A stretch of 27,106 nt of DNA from Coptodactyla brooksi (GCA_033557675.1 JAWQRM010000186.1:1-27106), one strand, 5' to 3'; numbered from the stretch's first letter, positions 1-10,670 are shown. Numbers and translations are program-made. Notes: generated from the sequence alone by a model not told the origin.

Positions 1-2300
1 TTAAAATGCATATATATATATTATGCATTTTTAGTAATCTATTTTTAGACGTACTTAAAATAAAATCCCAACTTTGAGAAATAATATCGCGGATAAGTTA
101 ATTGAATCTAATAACTTAATTATTCTTCCTACTAATTGAAAAACTAATTAGTCTGACTTCTATAAAAATAATAATATGGACCATAATATATCTAACCTAA
201 ATATCCTGTCCGTTGGTTTCATTGATTTCCCATAACACAACTACACTAATGTCCGCGGGTGTTGATGGCGACGAGTTTCTTGTCTTTACCTCCTTTGTAG
301 TATGTGCTGGTACCTCCTTGATTTCTTACATTATTAAGTTTGTTTTGTCTTCGTCCTTGATGTAATTTGTTGATGCATGGTCATTGCTCATTGATACTTT
401 TGCCTGTATCGACAGACAGGATCACCATGAAATAACCCACGGTACAACAAAGTGACATCTTCCCTGTGGTTCTTGAATCAGTTCGTTTATTTCACTTATA
501 TTCACATACATATTCGCATACAACTAAAGTTTAACGAGCGTGAGTACCCACTCCGGATCTCTGATTACTACCTATATACATGTATAACTTCACGCAGTAT
601 ATGTATTATTACGAAAAGTTTGCAATTGTAAAAAACGACCATCTATGTTAACACTTTTTCTTTCCAACCTGTATTTGGAGGCGCCATTACAGTAATGGAC
701 AACTGCTAGACAACATAATGCCGTAAATACCCTTCGTGATGTAATGTTAATCTCGAGAAACTTCAACATACAGTAATAGTATAGGCATTGCTTCTGATTA
801 AATACTGATAAGCTGAGAGACGACAAAACAAATTGTTTGTTCATGATTTGCTTGAAGGTGTATTTTTAAATCATTTGATTTTTTGTGGTATAGGGGTTGA
901 GATAAAATATATACAGAGATAAAAACTGGAACTAGTAGACGAACAAATCAAACAGCATTGCGAAATCCGTTCATGTAGGGTACTATTTTAAACTATCAAT
1001 AACACAAAATAACAATCTGTATAGTATTAATATACTTAGAAAAACAAATAAATAAAAGATTTCTGCCACAATTTATTCAAAGGGGAAGCTGTGAAGTTTT
1101 ATTACAGAATTTTATAATTTTTTTATTATTGAAGTTTTATTGGAAACGTACAGTATGGTTGTGTAATATTCATCCTACACACATTTACTTTTTTAGAAAT
1201 TGGAGAAGGTTTTGTAAGAAACGTGAATTTCCATTACCAAAGTTTGGCAATGTTGAAATTTGAGAAAAACGACATTAATTTTCGGTATCCCTAAAATTTT
1301 CTGGGGATGAGAGGAACAACGTACGTCTGGTTAAAGATCCTCTTCAGTTGATGTAAATAACGTCTTTCTTCGGTATAAACAAAAATGACATCTGTTTCTT
1401 CTTATAGTTGACGGATGAGTCTTTCCACAAACGAGAAATAATGTTAATTGACAATACTTCATATTATACAGGGTGTTTGATGATGTGAAGAATCCCAAAA
1501 ATATCGAATACCAAAGGGAGAACAAAGTATGAAAATTAATAAGAAGGATTAGATTTATTCTTATGAATTTTCATAAGTTTTACTTTTGACATTTCACCCA
1601 TATACAAAATAAGTAATTTCTTATTGAAACAAGCAAATAAACTGACTTCCGCTTCAGGATTCGACGCTGTGACCTTCTTCTGCTCTCACGGTAACTGCTC
1701 CACTTCTCAGCTTTCGAGGGTCGCGCCTAATCCTTCAGAAAATCATCCTCTTGTTTGTCCACATGCGAATATCCAAACTCTGTACTCCCACCATTAGGTT
1801 TATTGCTGAAATTCTTACTTTATTACTCGTTACAATGGATTTTTTAGCTAAGTCGAAAATCTTACAAATATTGGTAGTGTTGATGATTTCACATTTATCA
1901 GTGTAATCCTCTAAAGAATATTCCATACAATCGGGCGGCTTCCAATTTGCCGTAATTTCCTACAATACAAAAGTACACGTTCCTATCATACAAGATAGGT
2001 TGACGCCAGTTATTTTAAGTACAAAAATGATGTATTTATTCGGCATAAATAAGTCAATTTACGGTAAAATTTTACGTTTAAGTTGATGCGGATTTTCAGT
2101 GTAAACGGTAGTGGCTTTTAAATAAACATATTTTAATTTAGACGCTATAACGAAAAACTTACAGGTGCCGATTTTAAGATTTAGATTGATCTTCATTCTT
2201 TATATATGGCTCATGTGTAATCGACGTAGTCAATCATTTTATGCGTGTAAAATCTATTTACTTACTTATACGTTTTAATAACGCAATATTTTTACAATAA
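1..2300. other. AT-rich region, no recognised gene
   Basis: No frame in this stretch could be matched to a known family. It contains an AT-rich near-palindrome at 4-31 (AAATGCATA facing TATGCATTT). A minus-strand open frame at 590-844 has a hydrophobic, cysteine-containing segment in the middle. A slightly GC-richer patch lies at 1640-1740 beside another short minus-strand frame at 1735-1926. None shows splice signals or family motifs that would justify a gene call. It may be intergenic DNA or intron. Confidence 0.6.
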
Positions 2301-2304
2301 TTTT

Positions 2305-2400
2305 ATGATTATCATTTGTTACAAAGTTTCGGTGATAGTCGCACATTCGTTCAATATTGTTATCTCAAAAACGCTTTATCGGATATTAACGTGGTTAAGG
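2305..2400 (+). repeat. Direct repeat, copy 1 (about 90 bp, diverged)
   Basis: The stretch around GATAGTCGCACATTCGTTCA and on to GGATATTAACG recurs at about 3470-3560 as GATAATCGCACATTTTTTTA ... GGTGCTAACG. By eye the two are roughly 70 percent identical and in the same orientation, about 1.16 kb apart. They flank the Tigger-like and mariner remnants. They could be two copies of an unnamed interspersed repeat or the worn ends of one element. Confidence 0.4.
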
Positions 2401-2614
2401 ATGTCAATTATCAGATTTCGATTACCTCTGGTTACGTACCCCTCTAGTCACCAACAAATCGGTTTACGAACACATTTTTCAAATAAATTTTGACTCGACC
2501 CGCAAACAATGAATTGGCGCACGAACAAACAAACATGGCTTGAACTGTGAAAATTTTTTATCGTAACGTTGTTTTTAACACGTTGTTGCTTTTTGAATTA
2601 AATCATTCCTCACT

Positions 2615-2844
2615 ATGACCCTCCAGATAGTGAAAAGTGCTAGTGACAGTGGTGTAAAGAATCGTAAGCGCGGTAATAATAATAACAAAAAATAATGATA
2701 ACTGACCATGGGAATGGTGTTCGTGCTTCTGATCTCGCCAAGCAGTACGACATGGCTAAACGTGCTATCTGCACTATCTTAAAGAACAAGGATGCGTTAA
2801 AATTTTCTGCTGTGCCCAAAGGAGCGATTATATTAACGAAGTAA
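2615..2844 (+). pseudogene. Tigger/pogo-like transposase N-terminus (psq/CENP-B helix-turn-helix), broken
   Basis: This is the decayed start of a Tc1/mariner-superfamily transposase of the Tigger/pogo/jerky type, whose N-terminal helix-turn-helix binds transposon ends. An ATG at 2615 opens a 26-codon frame containing KSASDSGVKNRKR, typical of the basic start of these proteins, which stops at 2693-2695. From 2698, in another frame, comes HGNGVRASDLAKQYDMAKRA, then ICTILKNKDALK and SAVPKGA, ending at TAA 2842-2844. The second part is the hallmark psq/CENP-B helix-turn-helix, with SDLAKQY and ICTILKNKD. The catalytic DDE domain is absent. At least one frameshift and loss of everything downstream make it a fossil. 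The next sequence is a mariner 3' end, so a later insertion or deletion joined two unrelated elements. Confidence 0.75.
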
Positions 2845-2878
2845 AGGTCTTAAGTGTTAGGAGAAATAAGAAATTAGA

Positions 2879-2985
2879 TTGAAATACAGGATTTCATATC
2901 AAAATAAAATTGGAAAGACAATTATACTTGTTTTGTTTTATTTCAAAACGGTGCTTACTTTAAAAATAACCTTCGTAAGCTACCA
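2879..2985 (+). mobile_element. mariner 3' terminal remnant
   Basis: The sequence TTTCATATCAAAATAAAATT ... TTTATTTCAAAACGGTGCTT ACTTTAAAAATAACCTTCGTAAG closely matches, in the same 5'-to-3' sense, the reverse complement of 8345-8440, the 3' untranslated end and inverted repeat of a mariner there. No transposase codons remain in this copy. It adjoins the Tigger-like remnant. Identification rests on the match to the second copy, which does carry mariner codons. Confidence 0.6.
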
Positions 2986-3469
2986 TACAGATTATTCTAC
3001 ATATATGGCTAATGAAAAGCGTAGGGTAAACGCAGTCATTTTAGAAACTTGTTTATTCTCTTATAAGAAACGAATGCAGCACTTCGCAAAGTAGTAAAAT
3101 CATAACTCATTTTGGCGAATTAATTATTTATTGCGAAACAGTAAGGTTGCTATTTAGAGTATGTACTTCTAAGGTACTGAATAAGCACCCAATACGCAAA
3201 AACAAGTTCCTGATAAATTTCAACCCGAACATTCATATTTATAGAGATTGCCAATATTAATTAATTATCCTGGCTTGTTCCGCAATAAAGTATTAATACT
3301 TGGTAAAAAATTAAATAAATTTGTTTATTGGTATTTAATTGTTAATACCTTTAATGCTAAAATGTCCGAACTTTCTAATTCAAAGTTAACCGGTAACGCG
3401 TAAACACTACGACTAGACATAGTATGTTCTTACGCGATACACTATATGTGCAGTATATATGTATAATTT

Positions 3470-3560
3470 TATACTTATTACTTTCCAGAAGGTTTAGATG
3501 ATAATCGCACATTTTTTTAATATTCTTTCCTAAAAACCCTTCACCGGTGCTAACGCTTTT
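3470..3560 (+). repeat. Direct repeat, copy 2
   Basis: This is the second copy of the repeat at 2305-2400, in the same orientation. The shared core is GATAATCGCACATT followed by AATATT and TAACG. Confidence 0.4.
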
Positions 3561-3851
3561 AGATTACACGGAATCCGTACTTGATTTGATATCCTGCTGA
3601 TATGTTAATATCCCACTAAATTGATTTTTTATTTCTGTAAACGAGTTAAATTTCGCTCGTAGGTCTTCCTCGCTATGGTGAATCGAAGCATTCGCTGTGG
3701 AGTGGAGGTAGTCGTAATATGTGTTCAATTGCTGAAACTCGCTATATGCACACTGCAACTTTTCTGGGATGCATCCTTTTCAATATTTATTGAAACTTAA
3801 TTGAAAATTTTTGACAATTATTGCGTAAGATTTATTTTATATTGGTGTTAA

Positions 3852-4120
3852 ATTATTTTATTTATTTATTTATTTATTATGGGATAGTTTGAGAATGCTT
3901 TTACGCACTACCCAGGGCCCTGCCCCTGGAGTGTCGGACTCGTCTGATTCATCCTGAATAGGTAATACCGACTAAACTCATTTCCACCTTAGTGCCGTGA
4001 ATCCATCCCGGCACCGCAATTAGGCATTACTTCAGGATGGCGCCACTTCATCGGGTCCCTTTAAGGGACTCTCCTTTCTGTTCTACAGGGCAGAAACGTC
4101 ATTTCTTTCTGCCCTGTTCG
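3852..4120 (-). mobile_element. GC-rich retroelement-like 3' end with (TAAA)n tail
   Basis: A block of about 250 bp is markedly richer in G and C than its surroundings. Read on the minus strand it ends in about five TAAA units (plus-strand TTTA run near 3857-3879), the usual tail of a non-LTR retrotransposon or SINE. It contains a hairpin with 12-bp arms, 4085-4096 and 4106-4117, and a quasi-palindrome at 4055-4069 (GTCCCTT T AAGGGAC). No long open frame is visible, so it is probably a 3' untranslated region or a non-coding SINE body. I cannot name the family. Confidence 0.5.
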
Positions 4121-5580
4121 TCTGCAATATTCATCGTTCGACTGATTTGACAATTCTTAATCGTAATCGTAATATAAGTTTATAGTCAGTGGCCCTATTG
4201 CTACACCCAAAGTATGTTCTTTTTCTAAAATCTCTTTAGACATTTTCATTTGTGTTCGACACAATTTCGCCAAATTTTTTGTGGAATCCTGTTCATCGTC
4301 TTCAAGCATATCCGTAATACACCGATAATTTTAAGTGTCGTTTTCTAACTCAAAAAATTAAGTCAAATTACACAGTTACTTTAAACTTGCTATGAGTTAC
4401 AGACAACTAAAGTACGGCATCAAAAATATGTAATTATAATTTTTTGACCTGCACCAGATGAGCGTTTTATACTTTCTCTTACCGGCGAACTACAAACCAG
4501 AAATATCAAAGTTTATTTGATATTTCAATAGTGTTAAATATTGTTGTCCTGAAAGTAATGAATTGAAAACATAGATAATATTAGAAATATTACCTATAAA
4601 CATTAAAGCAGCAAATATAGACATTGATTAAAATTAGAAAGGTATCCTAAGGGTTGGAAGATATGCAAATAATTTCTAAGCATATTATTCCACCACGTGC
4701 TGTTAAAGTAATGTACAGATTTTCTACACAACGAATTTCATTTCGGTTAACAGTAACGTCTGCTTCTTGTTTCATATATTTCACTGTTTTTATTTCTCTG
4801 TGTTTATTATTATTTAAATGGGGGGAATATCTACAACAAAAAATAAACTAAGATTATGCTTTCTCTGGTATGTACAAAATTACGGCATGTGCACGGAGAG
4901 TTTTATTGATTGGTTTGAAAGATATATCACAACGTCTAGTGAATTGTAAGGATACATTCTTTAATTTACATTTACTCTTGTAATAGATTTTCGTTTTATT
5001 TCTCTGTCTATTATTTAAATTAATGTATTATGCTTGTAGTGTAATTTATGTTAATTTGTTGTGGTATAAATAAGTAGTGGTACGCTTATTCAAAAGCATG
5101 TATATTTTGATCACGGTTGAAGAGGATTAGTTTGTGAAATACTGTACATCATACCTGTAATTTTTTTTATCGAATTTCATTCCAAATAACGATACAAGCA
5201 AATACTGCTATTGTCCGGAAATTTGATACACCTTGAATTGATTCTTGTCCTAAAATATGGTATATATTTATTAATTAAATTAAGTAAAATGATTTTGTTT
5301 AGTAAACTCACAACTTAATTGAAAGTAGGTATAAATCGTTTTACTTAATTCAAATTGGCAATATCCATATTTGCAATTCCATATTTTCGGATCAACTTCG
5401 AAATGTACATCAGATATCCAGATAGAGAGAGTAATGAATATGCTTTTATAGAACATATTAATATTGTATTATAAACTAATTATTAGTATTAATCCTTTTA
5501 CACTTTTCATTCGTTTAAGTAAATATGCACATATTTTGATTTTACCAAGGATTATATATGAATTATGTTTTCTTATAATG
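4121..5580. other. AT-rich region without recognised gene; two inverted repeats
   Basis: No protein family was recognised here. There is a perfect hairpin with 11-bp arms at 4500-4510 and 4516-4526 (GAAATATCAAA / TTTGATATTTC, 5-nt loop). There is also a pair of 17-nt inverted arms with one mismatch at 5278-5294 and 5334-5350. The remainder shows nothing I can support. Confidence 0.5.
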
Positions 5581-5587
5581 ATGATCA

Positions 5588-5654
5588 GGAGCACTAAGAA
5601 TAACATAGTTATTCTTAGTGCTCCTTAGTGATCCTTAGTGCTCAATTAACTTGC
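5588..5654. repeat. Perfect 17-bp hairpin followed by three 10-bp tandem units
   Basis: Arms 5588-5604 and 5608-5624 (GGAGCACTAAGAATAAC and its complement) are perfect with a 3-nt loop. The right arm runs into three units of the pattern CTTAGTGCTC, CTTAGTGATC, CTTAGTGCTC. The same 10-mer therefore occurs once inverted and several times direct. It looks like a transposon end or a rearranged microsatellite; no owner element was recognised. Confidence 0.7.
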
Positions 5655-5787
5655 CACAAGACAAGAAGTTTCGAAGGAGCAGATGAAACGATGGGACACA
5701 AGATGGGACGCTGGCATTAGGAAGACAGCGAGAACAACATTGCTGCAGCTGGCGAAGAAATTATACCTGTACTTTCGAACCTTATAA
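5650..5787 (+). pseudogene. Possible non-LTR retrotransposon ORF2 C-terminal scrap
   Basis: An open stretch of 45 codons contains the peptide QMKRWDTRWDAG, then RKTARTTLLQLAKK. The pattern of two tryptophans near RWD..WD.G is reminiscent of the region after the reverse transcriptase of R1/Jockey-type LINEs (usually of the form W..RWD.....GRWT). No reverse transcriptase motif adjoins it, and the similarity is short. It could be chance, so I hold it weakly. Confidence 0.3.
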
Positions 5788-6445
5788 CTCCATTTTTATG
5801 GTTCGTTTATATTCTCCTTGCATCGTTTTCTTCATAGCATTCTATGTTTTTGCCTTGCCGCTTTCTTTTCTCTTACTAGGAAGCTTATTTTATCGAGCTT
5901 CCACTTTATTATTATTGTGAATTGCATTTTCTTTCCCACCTTTACTTGTACCCGTACTATTTGATCCTTTGTGTCTTCAATATTCTCACTATATTTTCTT
6001 TTTTCTGCGCATAAACTATTTCATAATTGACTACTGGCCTGCATTAATTTTCATTTGTTACCTTTGATTCCAATATTGCTCTGATTTTTGTCACTAAAGG
6101 AGTCTCCAATTTTTTTTCTAACTTGCTGTAGTCATATAGATTTTTACAAGATATCACTTGCATTATATTTTCTTGATAACGTCAATTTTACCGGTTTGAA
6201 TCATTGTGTCAAACAACAATGTCGATACAGACAGGGGATGCGATCCGATGTCTGACACCTATCTGTACTTTCTGTCAAGCTCGGTATCGTGTAAACTACT
6301 CATTTTGTTTTCTTTTTAGTTTGTTGTTGCCTCTTTGAAATTGAGTAACAACTGATGTATGTCCGTAGTGTGTTATTTTATCTCTTCCATAGTGCGATTC
6401 ACTAAATGAGTTGTATTTACTGTCGTTTCTTTTCTCCTAAAATAA
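5788..6445. other. AT-rich region, nothing recognised
   Basis: Read in all frames, this gives only short stop-rich frames with no motif I know. A slightly GC-richer patch lies around 6215-6300 without coding character. Confidence 0.5.
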
Positions 6446-6450
6446 TATAA

Positions 6451-6545
6451 AGACTGGTTTTCCGTCGCTCCTCATGACGTTAGCTTGGTTAACGAAACAT
6501 GCATCGAGCAACCTCTCTTCACATTTTCACGTAGTGGTGACTTCG
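6451..6545 (+). repeat. Dispersed repeat family, copy 1 (core TTAGCTTGGTTAACGAAACA)
   Basis: The core CGCTCCTCATGACG TTAGCTTGGTTAACGAAACATGCATCGAGCA and the trailing GTGGTGACTTCGTTTT are shared with copies at about 16365-16490 (minus), 19365-19500 (plus) and 19765-19827 (plus). The GCTAA..TTGGTTAGC core is itself a small hairpin. The family is unnamed by me; size and context fit a SINE or a non-autonomous element fragment. Confidence 0.6.
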
Positions 6546-7963
6546 TTTTTACCAAATAATATTCTGTTATAAGAAAATTATACAGTATTAAAATAGCACT
6601 CAAAACCAATTTAATAAGTACCATAGCAGGCACATTTTGTTCGGTTTGGATATTTGCCGACAGGCAAATATAAAATTGATGTCTATAAATAACCCAAAAT
6701 TGAAACCGGTCGGATATGATTGCACAGCAGTTTATCTTAGTCTGCTGGACTTTGACTTGAATAATGAGACGTATCTAAATAAAGAATGCGGTTCACCTCG
6801 AACATCACATGTCCGAAAATAGAATCTGATAATTAACGTAGTCAGCGGAACATTTGGATCGCTTAACGATCGAAAGTGGGACTTTATTCAATTCTAGTTT
6901 TACAAAGTGAACACATACAAATGTTATAAACGTAATAAGGAAAAATTGCAAAAATACCTATTGTTTGCGCCATGTAGCAGAAATGAAAAGTTGCCTCTTT
7001 TGTGAACAATTTCCGTCATAATGGAGCGTGAAGTAGGGTTTCCTATTCTTAACTCCCATTGGATAGCCAAATTATATTTTACATTTTCTTATTGAATATT
7101 GAAACTGAACAAAAACGATTGTTGTGTTCCACACAGCGCCGTGTTTGTGCCAACTGCAGTAATTTGAGATCGAATGGGTATGTAATTTTTTATTGAATGG
7201 GTATGTAATTATATTTAAATATTATTAATTAAAATATTACGTTAGCATTTAAAAAGAGTTGCTTGTGCTTAACGTGGAATTCGTGTTATTTTTTAACACA
7301 TACCTTTTGGATTCTTGGTAATAATAGAACGATGCATAACTTATGCACATAAAGATAGGCGTGCAGAACACTTGGTTAGGTGATAAGCGATATGCATTTA
7401 TACATAAAAATTATATATAATGTAAACCGATAGCTGGATAGATCTTCCACATTGCGTTTTCTTAAGATTTAATATAGACAATATTTTCGTGTGCATTGGG
7501 AAGTAATTTTGAAGTTGCAACCCAAACGTCATTTTGGGGATTCACAGGTTAAAAGTCATTTTCGTGGTGTTTCATTTGCCTCGCGTTATTGCTTTTTGCA
7601 ATTGCAGCGTTGTATGAATATTTTATTTTATTAATCTCGGTGGAATCCTCAGTTGTAAAGGGCCAATAAGTGTTATCCTTGGAGGTATCAGTATGTAAAA
7701 TTGTATTGCGAACATTGCATCGTTTAGTGAGAAATATTTGCTTAAGCGCGAATTAAAAATTCAATAATTGTAAAAAAGAGGATTAGCCAAGTAGTCACCA
7801 TTTCGCAAGTTTGTTGCTTGTTTCGAACTATACATTATGTATTAAGTTCTTTAGTTTATCAATAATTTGAAATCAAGCATAAAATTTCCTCAAGGCGAAG
7901 AAGCGATCGCAAGTCGCTTACATTAAATAAAAAGGTATAACTCATTAAGTTTAGTAAACAAAC
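6546..7963. other. AT-rich region with one short tandem duplication
   Basis: No gene was recognised. A 23-bp unit (GAATGGGTATGTAATT plus seven bases) is repeated in tandem at 7172-7194 and 7195-7217. The rest is unassigned AT-rich sequence leading up to the candidate micro-exon at 7964. Confidence 0.5.
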
Positions 7964-7978
7964 ATGTCGAATTCTGAG
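7964..7978 (+). CDS. Candidate alternative first coding micro-exon (MSNSE)
   Basis: Five codons, ATG TCG AAT TCT GAG, encode MSNSE and are followed at once by GTATGT, a good splice donor, in phase 0. The sequence before the ATG (AAACAAAC) is a favourable insect initiation context. The exon at 24309 also begins MSNSE, followed by GAA|GTAAGC. Between the two, only third codon positions differ (TCG/TCT, TCT/TCC, GAG/GAA), as expected if the peptide were kept by selection. I infer an alternative start for the downstream gene. Spliced to the acceptor at 24289 it would hit a stop after eight codons, so it would have to join a later phase-0 exon. Chance remains possible because the match is only 15 nt. 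Confidence 0.35.
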
Positions 7979-8344
7979 GTATGTCGAAAGTTAGGTTTCC
8001 TGCTATAAATCGATAATGAAATTTGCACGCAAAAGAACAATTCTTAAAAGAAATTAAAAGTGCTGCACCAATGAATACATGAACTGTAAGAAAGCGAAAT
8101 AGCGTTATTGCTAAAGTGGAAAAGTTTCATTGGTCTAGATTGAAGATCTATCCTACTCCTCTAAACTAGACGTATCAAGTAGGTGTACTGGACAACTGGA
8201 AGAAATTGCCTACTAGAACCTTCATAGCTACGGAGGAAAATGAATCCCTAGATTTAAAATTGCGAAAGATTCATTGAGTGTCAGTACTTCTTAAGTTGAA
8301 ACTAACGCTTATTTACCGTTCTCAAAATTCCAGAACACTTAATA

Positions 8345-8587
8345 CGAGGGCTATGTTTAAAGTAAGTACCGTTTTGAAATAAAAAAAAATTATTTTCGTT
8401 TCCAATTTTATTTTTACATGAAAGCCTATTTCATTTATTTTTCTACATGATTTCTGAAAATGTTAAGGCACTTATCGTATCGTCTGCTGCCTGACAGACA
8501 TCCACTGTAATAAGGTCGCTTTGACCTTATAATCGTTATGGTGAAGGCCACCGAGATGCTTCTTCAAATGCAGGAACATGTGATGGT
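8345..8587 (-). pseudogene. mariner transposase C-terminus and 3' inverted repeat
   Basis: The minus strand encodes the last part of a mariner transposase, the enzyme that cuts and pastes the element at TA sites. From about 8587 downward one frame reads MFLHLKKHLGG, then VKATLLQWMS; after a frameshift a second frame reads RYDKCLNIFRNHVEK and stops at 8435-8437. These match the classic mariner C-terminal pattern (F..LK..L.G ... V..WL ... RYDKCLN..GNYVEK). The 3' untranslated part ends at the terminal motif CGAGGGCTATGTTTAAAGTA read on the plus strand from 8345, preceded by TA (8343-8344), the expected target duplication. The catalytic core and 5' end are missing; the sequence upstream on the minus strand has been replaced by other repeats. 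It is dead. Confidence 0.75.
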
Positions 8588-8734
8588 TTTAAAACTTACG
8601 AAAAATTTTTTTTTCAAATTAAATTTTGTTCAAGTCTACCGCGCGCAGTCGACGTCGTCAGAAACTAACGATGATTAGTAGTTATAAATTCAAATTTGTA
8701 ACAGAGGATGAGTATTTTTTTTTCTTTCCAGTAT

Positions 8735-9572
8735 TGAAATTTGAACTCGGGACCATCGGATTGGAAGCTGATTGCTCAACACTTGGTGGAGAATTTGAAA
8801 TGACGGATACTTCAGGAACCCCGGAATTTGAAATACGGGTTACGTCCTTGAAACCGACAACATCACACCAAAACACGAACGTGTCATAGCTGATAAGTCT
8901 CCTCCTACAACATCAGCATACGCATTTTAATCTGACAACTTTATTGATTACGCGTTTAGTTTATCATTGATCCTGATACTGAATACATTTATTAAAATGA
9001 CACTAGAGTAGACGACTATAAAAGACATTTCTATCAACCACATAATAAAAACAAAAAACTTAAAACAAAGCAGATGTTTTAAATGATTTGTTTGGAGTAA
9101 GCAAGTTTGTTTGAAAAACAGATGTACTGTTTCTGCTTGATACCCTACTAATAACTTTGTAGTATGAATAAAAGCGTTAATATTAAATGGCGTTCTGCTT
9201 GCTGCCATCATGAACCTTGTGATAATTATTGAAAGTCGAACATCTATCACGTGGTTGATTGTAATGTTTTTTGTAGTTATCGACTCTAGTGCCATTCTAA
9301 TAAATGTATTCAGTATGAAGATTTATAGTAAACTACGTAAAGTTGTAATCAATAATGCTAATTCAAAATGTGTGTGTTGATGTTGTCGGAGGAGACTATC
9401 AGCTATGATACGCTCGCGTTTTGATGTGATGGTAGTTGCTTGCACAACAGAGTTAAGTTATTAATGTTAAATGGCATTCCGATTGCCGCACGCTACCACC
9501 GAAATCGCCCTAAATCTCGAAACCGAGATTTCACCTTTCCCGCCAAGTGTTGAGCACTCCGCTTGCAATCCA
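8735..9572. mobile_element. Foldback element of about 800 bp with tRNA-like edges
   Basis: Two long arms are inverted copies of each other. Near the centre, CTGAATACATTTATTA at about 8983 is matched by TAATAAATGTATTCAG at about 9300. Further out, GATAAGTCTCCTCCTACAAC near 8892 is matched by GTCGGAGGAGACTATC near 9385. At the outer edge, GGATTGGAAGC ... GCTCAACACTTGG near 8758 is matched by CCAAGTGTTGAGC ... GCTTGCAATCC near 9540. Arms are roughly 350 bp with indels. The outer edges look like the 3' half of a tRNA: on the minus strand, CGATGGTCCCGAGTTCAAAT (about 8731-8752) carries a pol III B-box-like motif. No transposase is encoded. It may be a head-to-head pair of SINEs or a foldback transposon that captured one. 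Confidence 0.6.
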
Positions 9573-9768
9573 ATTGTAATCAAACAACCGAACAACGAAT
9601 TTTAGTTAGGGGAAGACAAAAGTATTATAACTATTATTTTACAATTAAACTTTTACTCATAACTATTGGCGGAGAATATATAGCGAATTTTCAGCAAACC
9701 AGTTTTAGCACTTCTTTTCCCAGTTCCATTTTTCACTTAACCCTTCAGTAGTTGCACATCATTTTAGA

Positions 9769-10460
9769 ATGGCGTGGTATGAAATGGAACAAAGTCGGTT
9801 GCAGGAATTAATGCAAAAATATATTAACTCCAACCAGGAGCAAACCATCTCCGGCGACGATTCTGACGATGGAGAGAATAACGCTCTTGAGATGAAAAAG
9901 TATGATACAAATAGCGAGCAAGACATTTCCGAGTCTAGATGGAGTAAGCACAACCCTTCCACGAACATGAGTGGAAAATTTGGTTACGCACCTTCCCGGG
10001 CTCTGAGGCTCGCGAAGATGCCTCAAAGGTGCCTCGAAGGTGCCTCCATTGTCAAAGAATTAAAAACTCCGACAGATATATGGCAGTACATATTTCTTTC
10101 CTGAAACAGTTTTGAACATTATTGTTGAAAATATAAACAAACGTATCGAATCTGTTCAAGATCGATATTCCCGTGAGCGGGATGCCAACCCACGAATATC
10201 ATCGAACTATAAGCTTTGATAGAACTTTTATATTTAGCTAGTATCTTGAAAAGCAGTCAGTTGAATGTTGAAGACGTGTTTCGAGCTGGTGATCTTGGCG
10301 TTGAAATATTTAGACTTACAATGATCATTGACAAGGTTTCGGTTTCTTTTGCGATATTTACGTTTTGACGACTTGCTAGAGAAGGTCGTGTACCTCCCCC
10401 ACGACCAAGATATGAAACCTATATGTATCAAAATATATATAGGTAGAATCAAGGATCACG
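9769..10460 (+). pseudogene. piggyBac transposase, N-terminal part
   Basis: This is the start of a piggyBac-type transposase (cut and paste at TTAA). The ATG at 9769 opens 111 codons: a short leucine-containing start, an acidic stretch with SGDDSDDGENN, then RWSKHNPST. The order acidic region then W-K is typical of piggyBac N-termini. After a frameshift near 10104 the reading continues as ETVLNIIVENINKR, SVQDRYSRERD, then further along LNVEDVF, EIFRLTM, and in another frame RFDDLLEK. The RATM/RFDD pair marks the conserved N-terminal domain. A TTAACCCTT at 9737-9745 resembles a piggyBac end but lies only 28 bp before the ATG and has no partner downstream, so I do not claim it. The frame is broken in several places; the protein resumes at 11210 after an insertion. 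Confidence 0.8.
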
Positions 10461-10584
10461 AATCCGTCGTCCATTTTTTAAAAGGTGCCTAGTAACTGAG
10501 ATATTCCAATTACAAAATTTCGAATTTTAAACGACAAATTTACGTGGTTAAGAGTTGACATTTGCACTAAATTATGTTATTATT

Positions 10585-10670
10585 AGGTAAGTCGGTAAGG
10601 TGGCAAGCGTGTGGTCTTCTCTCGTGGAGGTGACCCGAGTTCAAATCTCGGTCTGTGACCAGCTTTTTTT
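10585..10670 (+). repeat. tRNA-derived SINE head with T-run
   Basis: The stretch GGTAAGGTGGCAAGCGTG followed by GACCCGAGTTCAAATCTCGG looks like the two halves of a tRNA. The T-arm is perfect: stem CCGAG/CTCGG around the loop TTCAAAT, containing the pol III B box GTTCAAATC. The acceptor stem does not pair well, and the A box is degenerate, so it is not a functional tRNA. A run of seven T at 10664-10670 follows. It sits inside the piggyBac remnant, so it inserted after that element. Confidence 0.6.

Noticed and set aside
3564..3758. A 64-codon minus-strand frame with a fairly protein-like composition
   Set aside because: No start or splice context, no motif, and no neighbouring gene; too short to support alone.
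8948..9295. A 115-codon minus-strand protein
   Set aside because: It falls wholly inside the foldback arms and centre, has no family motif, and is rich in residues expected from AT-rich sequence.
9737..9745. piggyBac 5' terminus TTAACCCTT
   Set aside because: It lies only 28 bp before the ATG, and no matching AAGGGTTAA was found after the gene, so it may be chance.
10585..10660. A functional tRNA gene on the plus strand
   Set aside because: Only the T-arm pairs well; the acceptor and D arms do not fold, and it sits inside a dead transposon.
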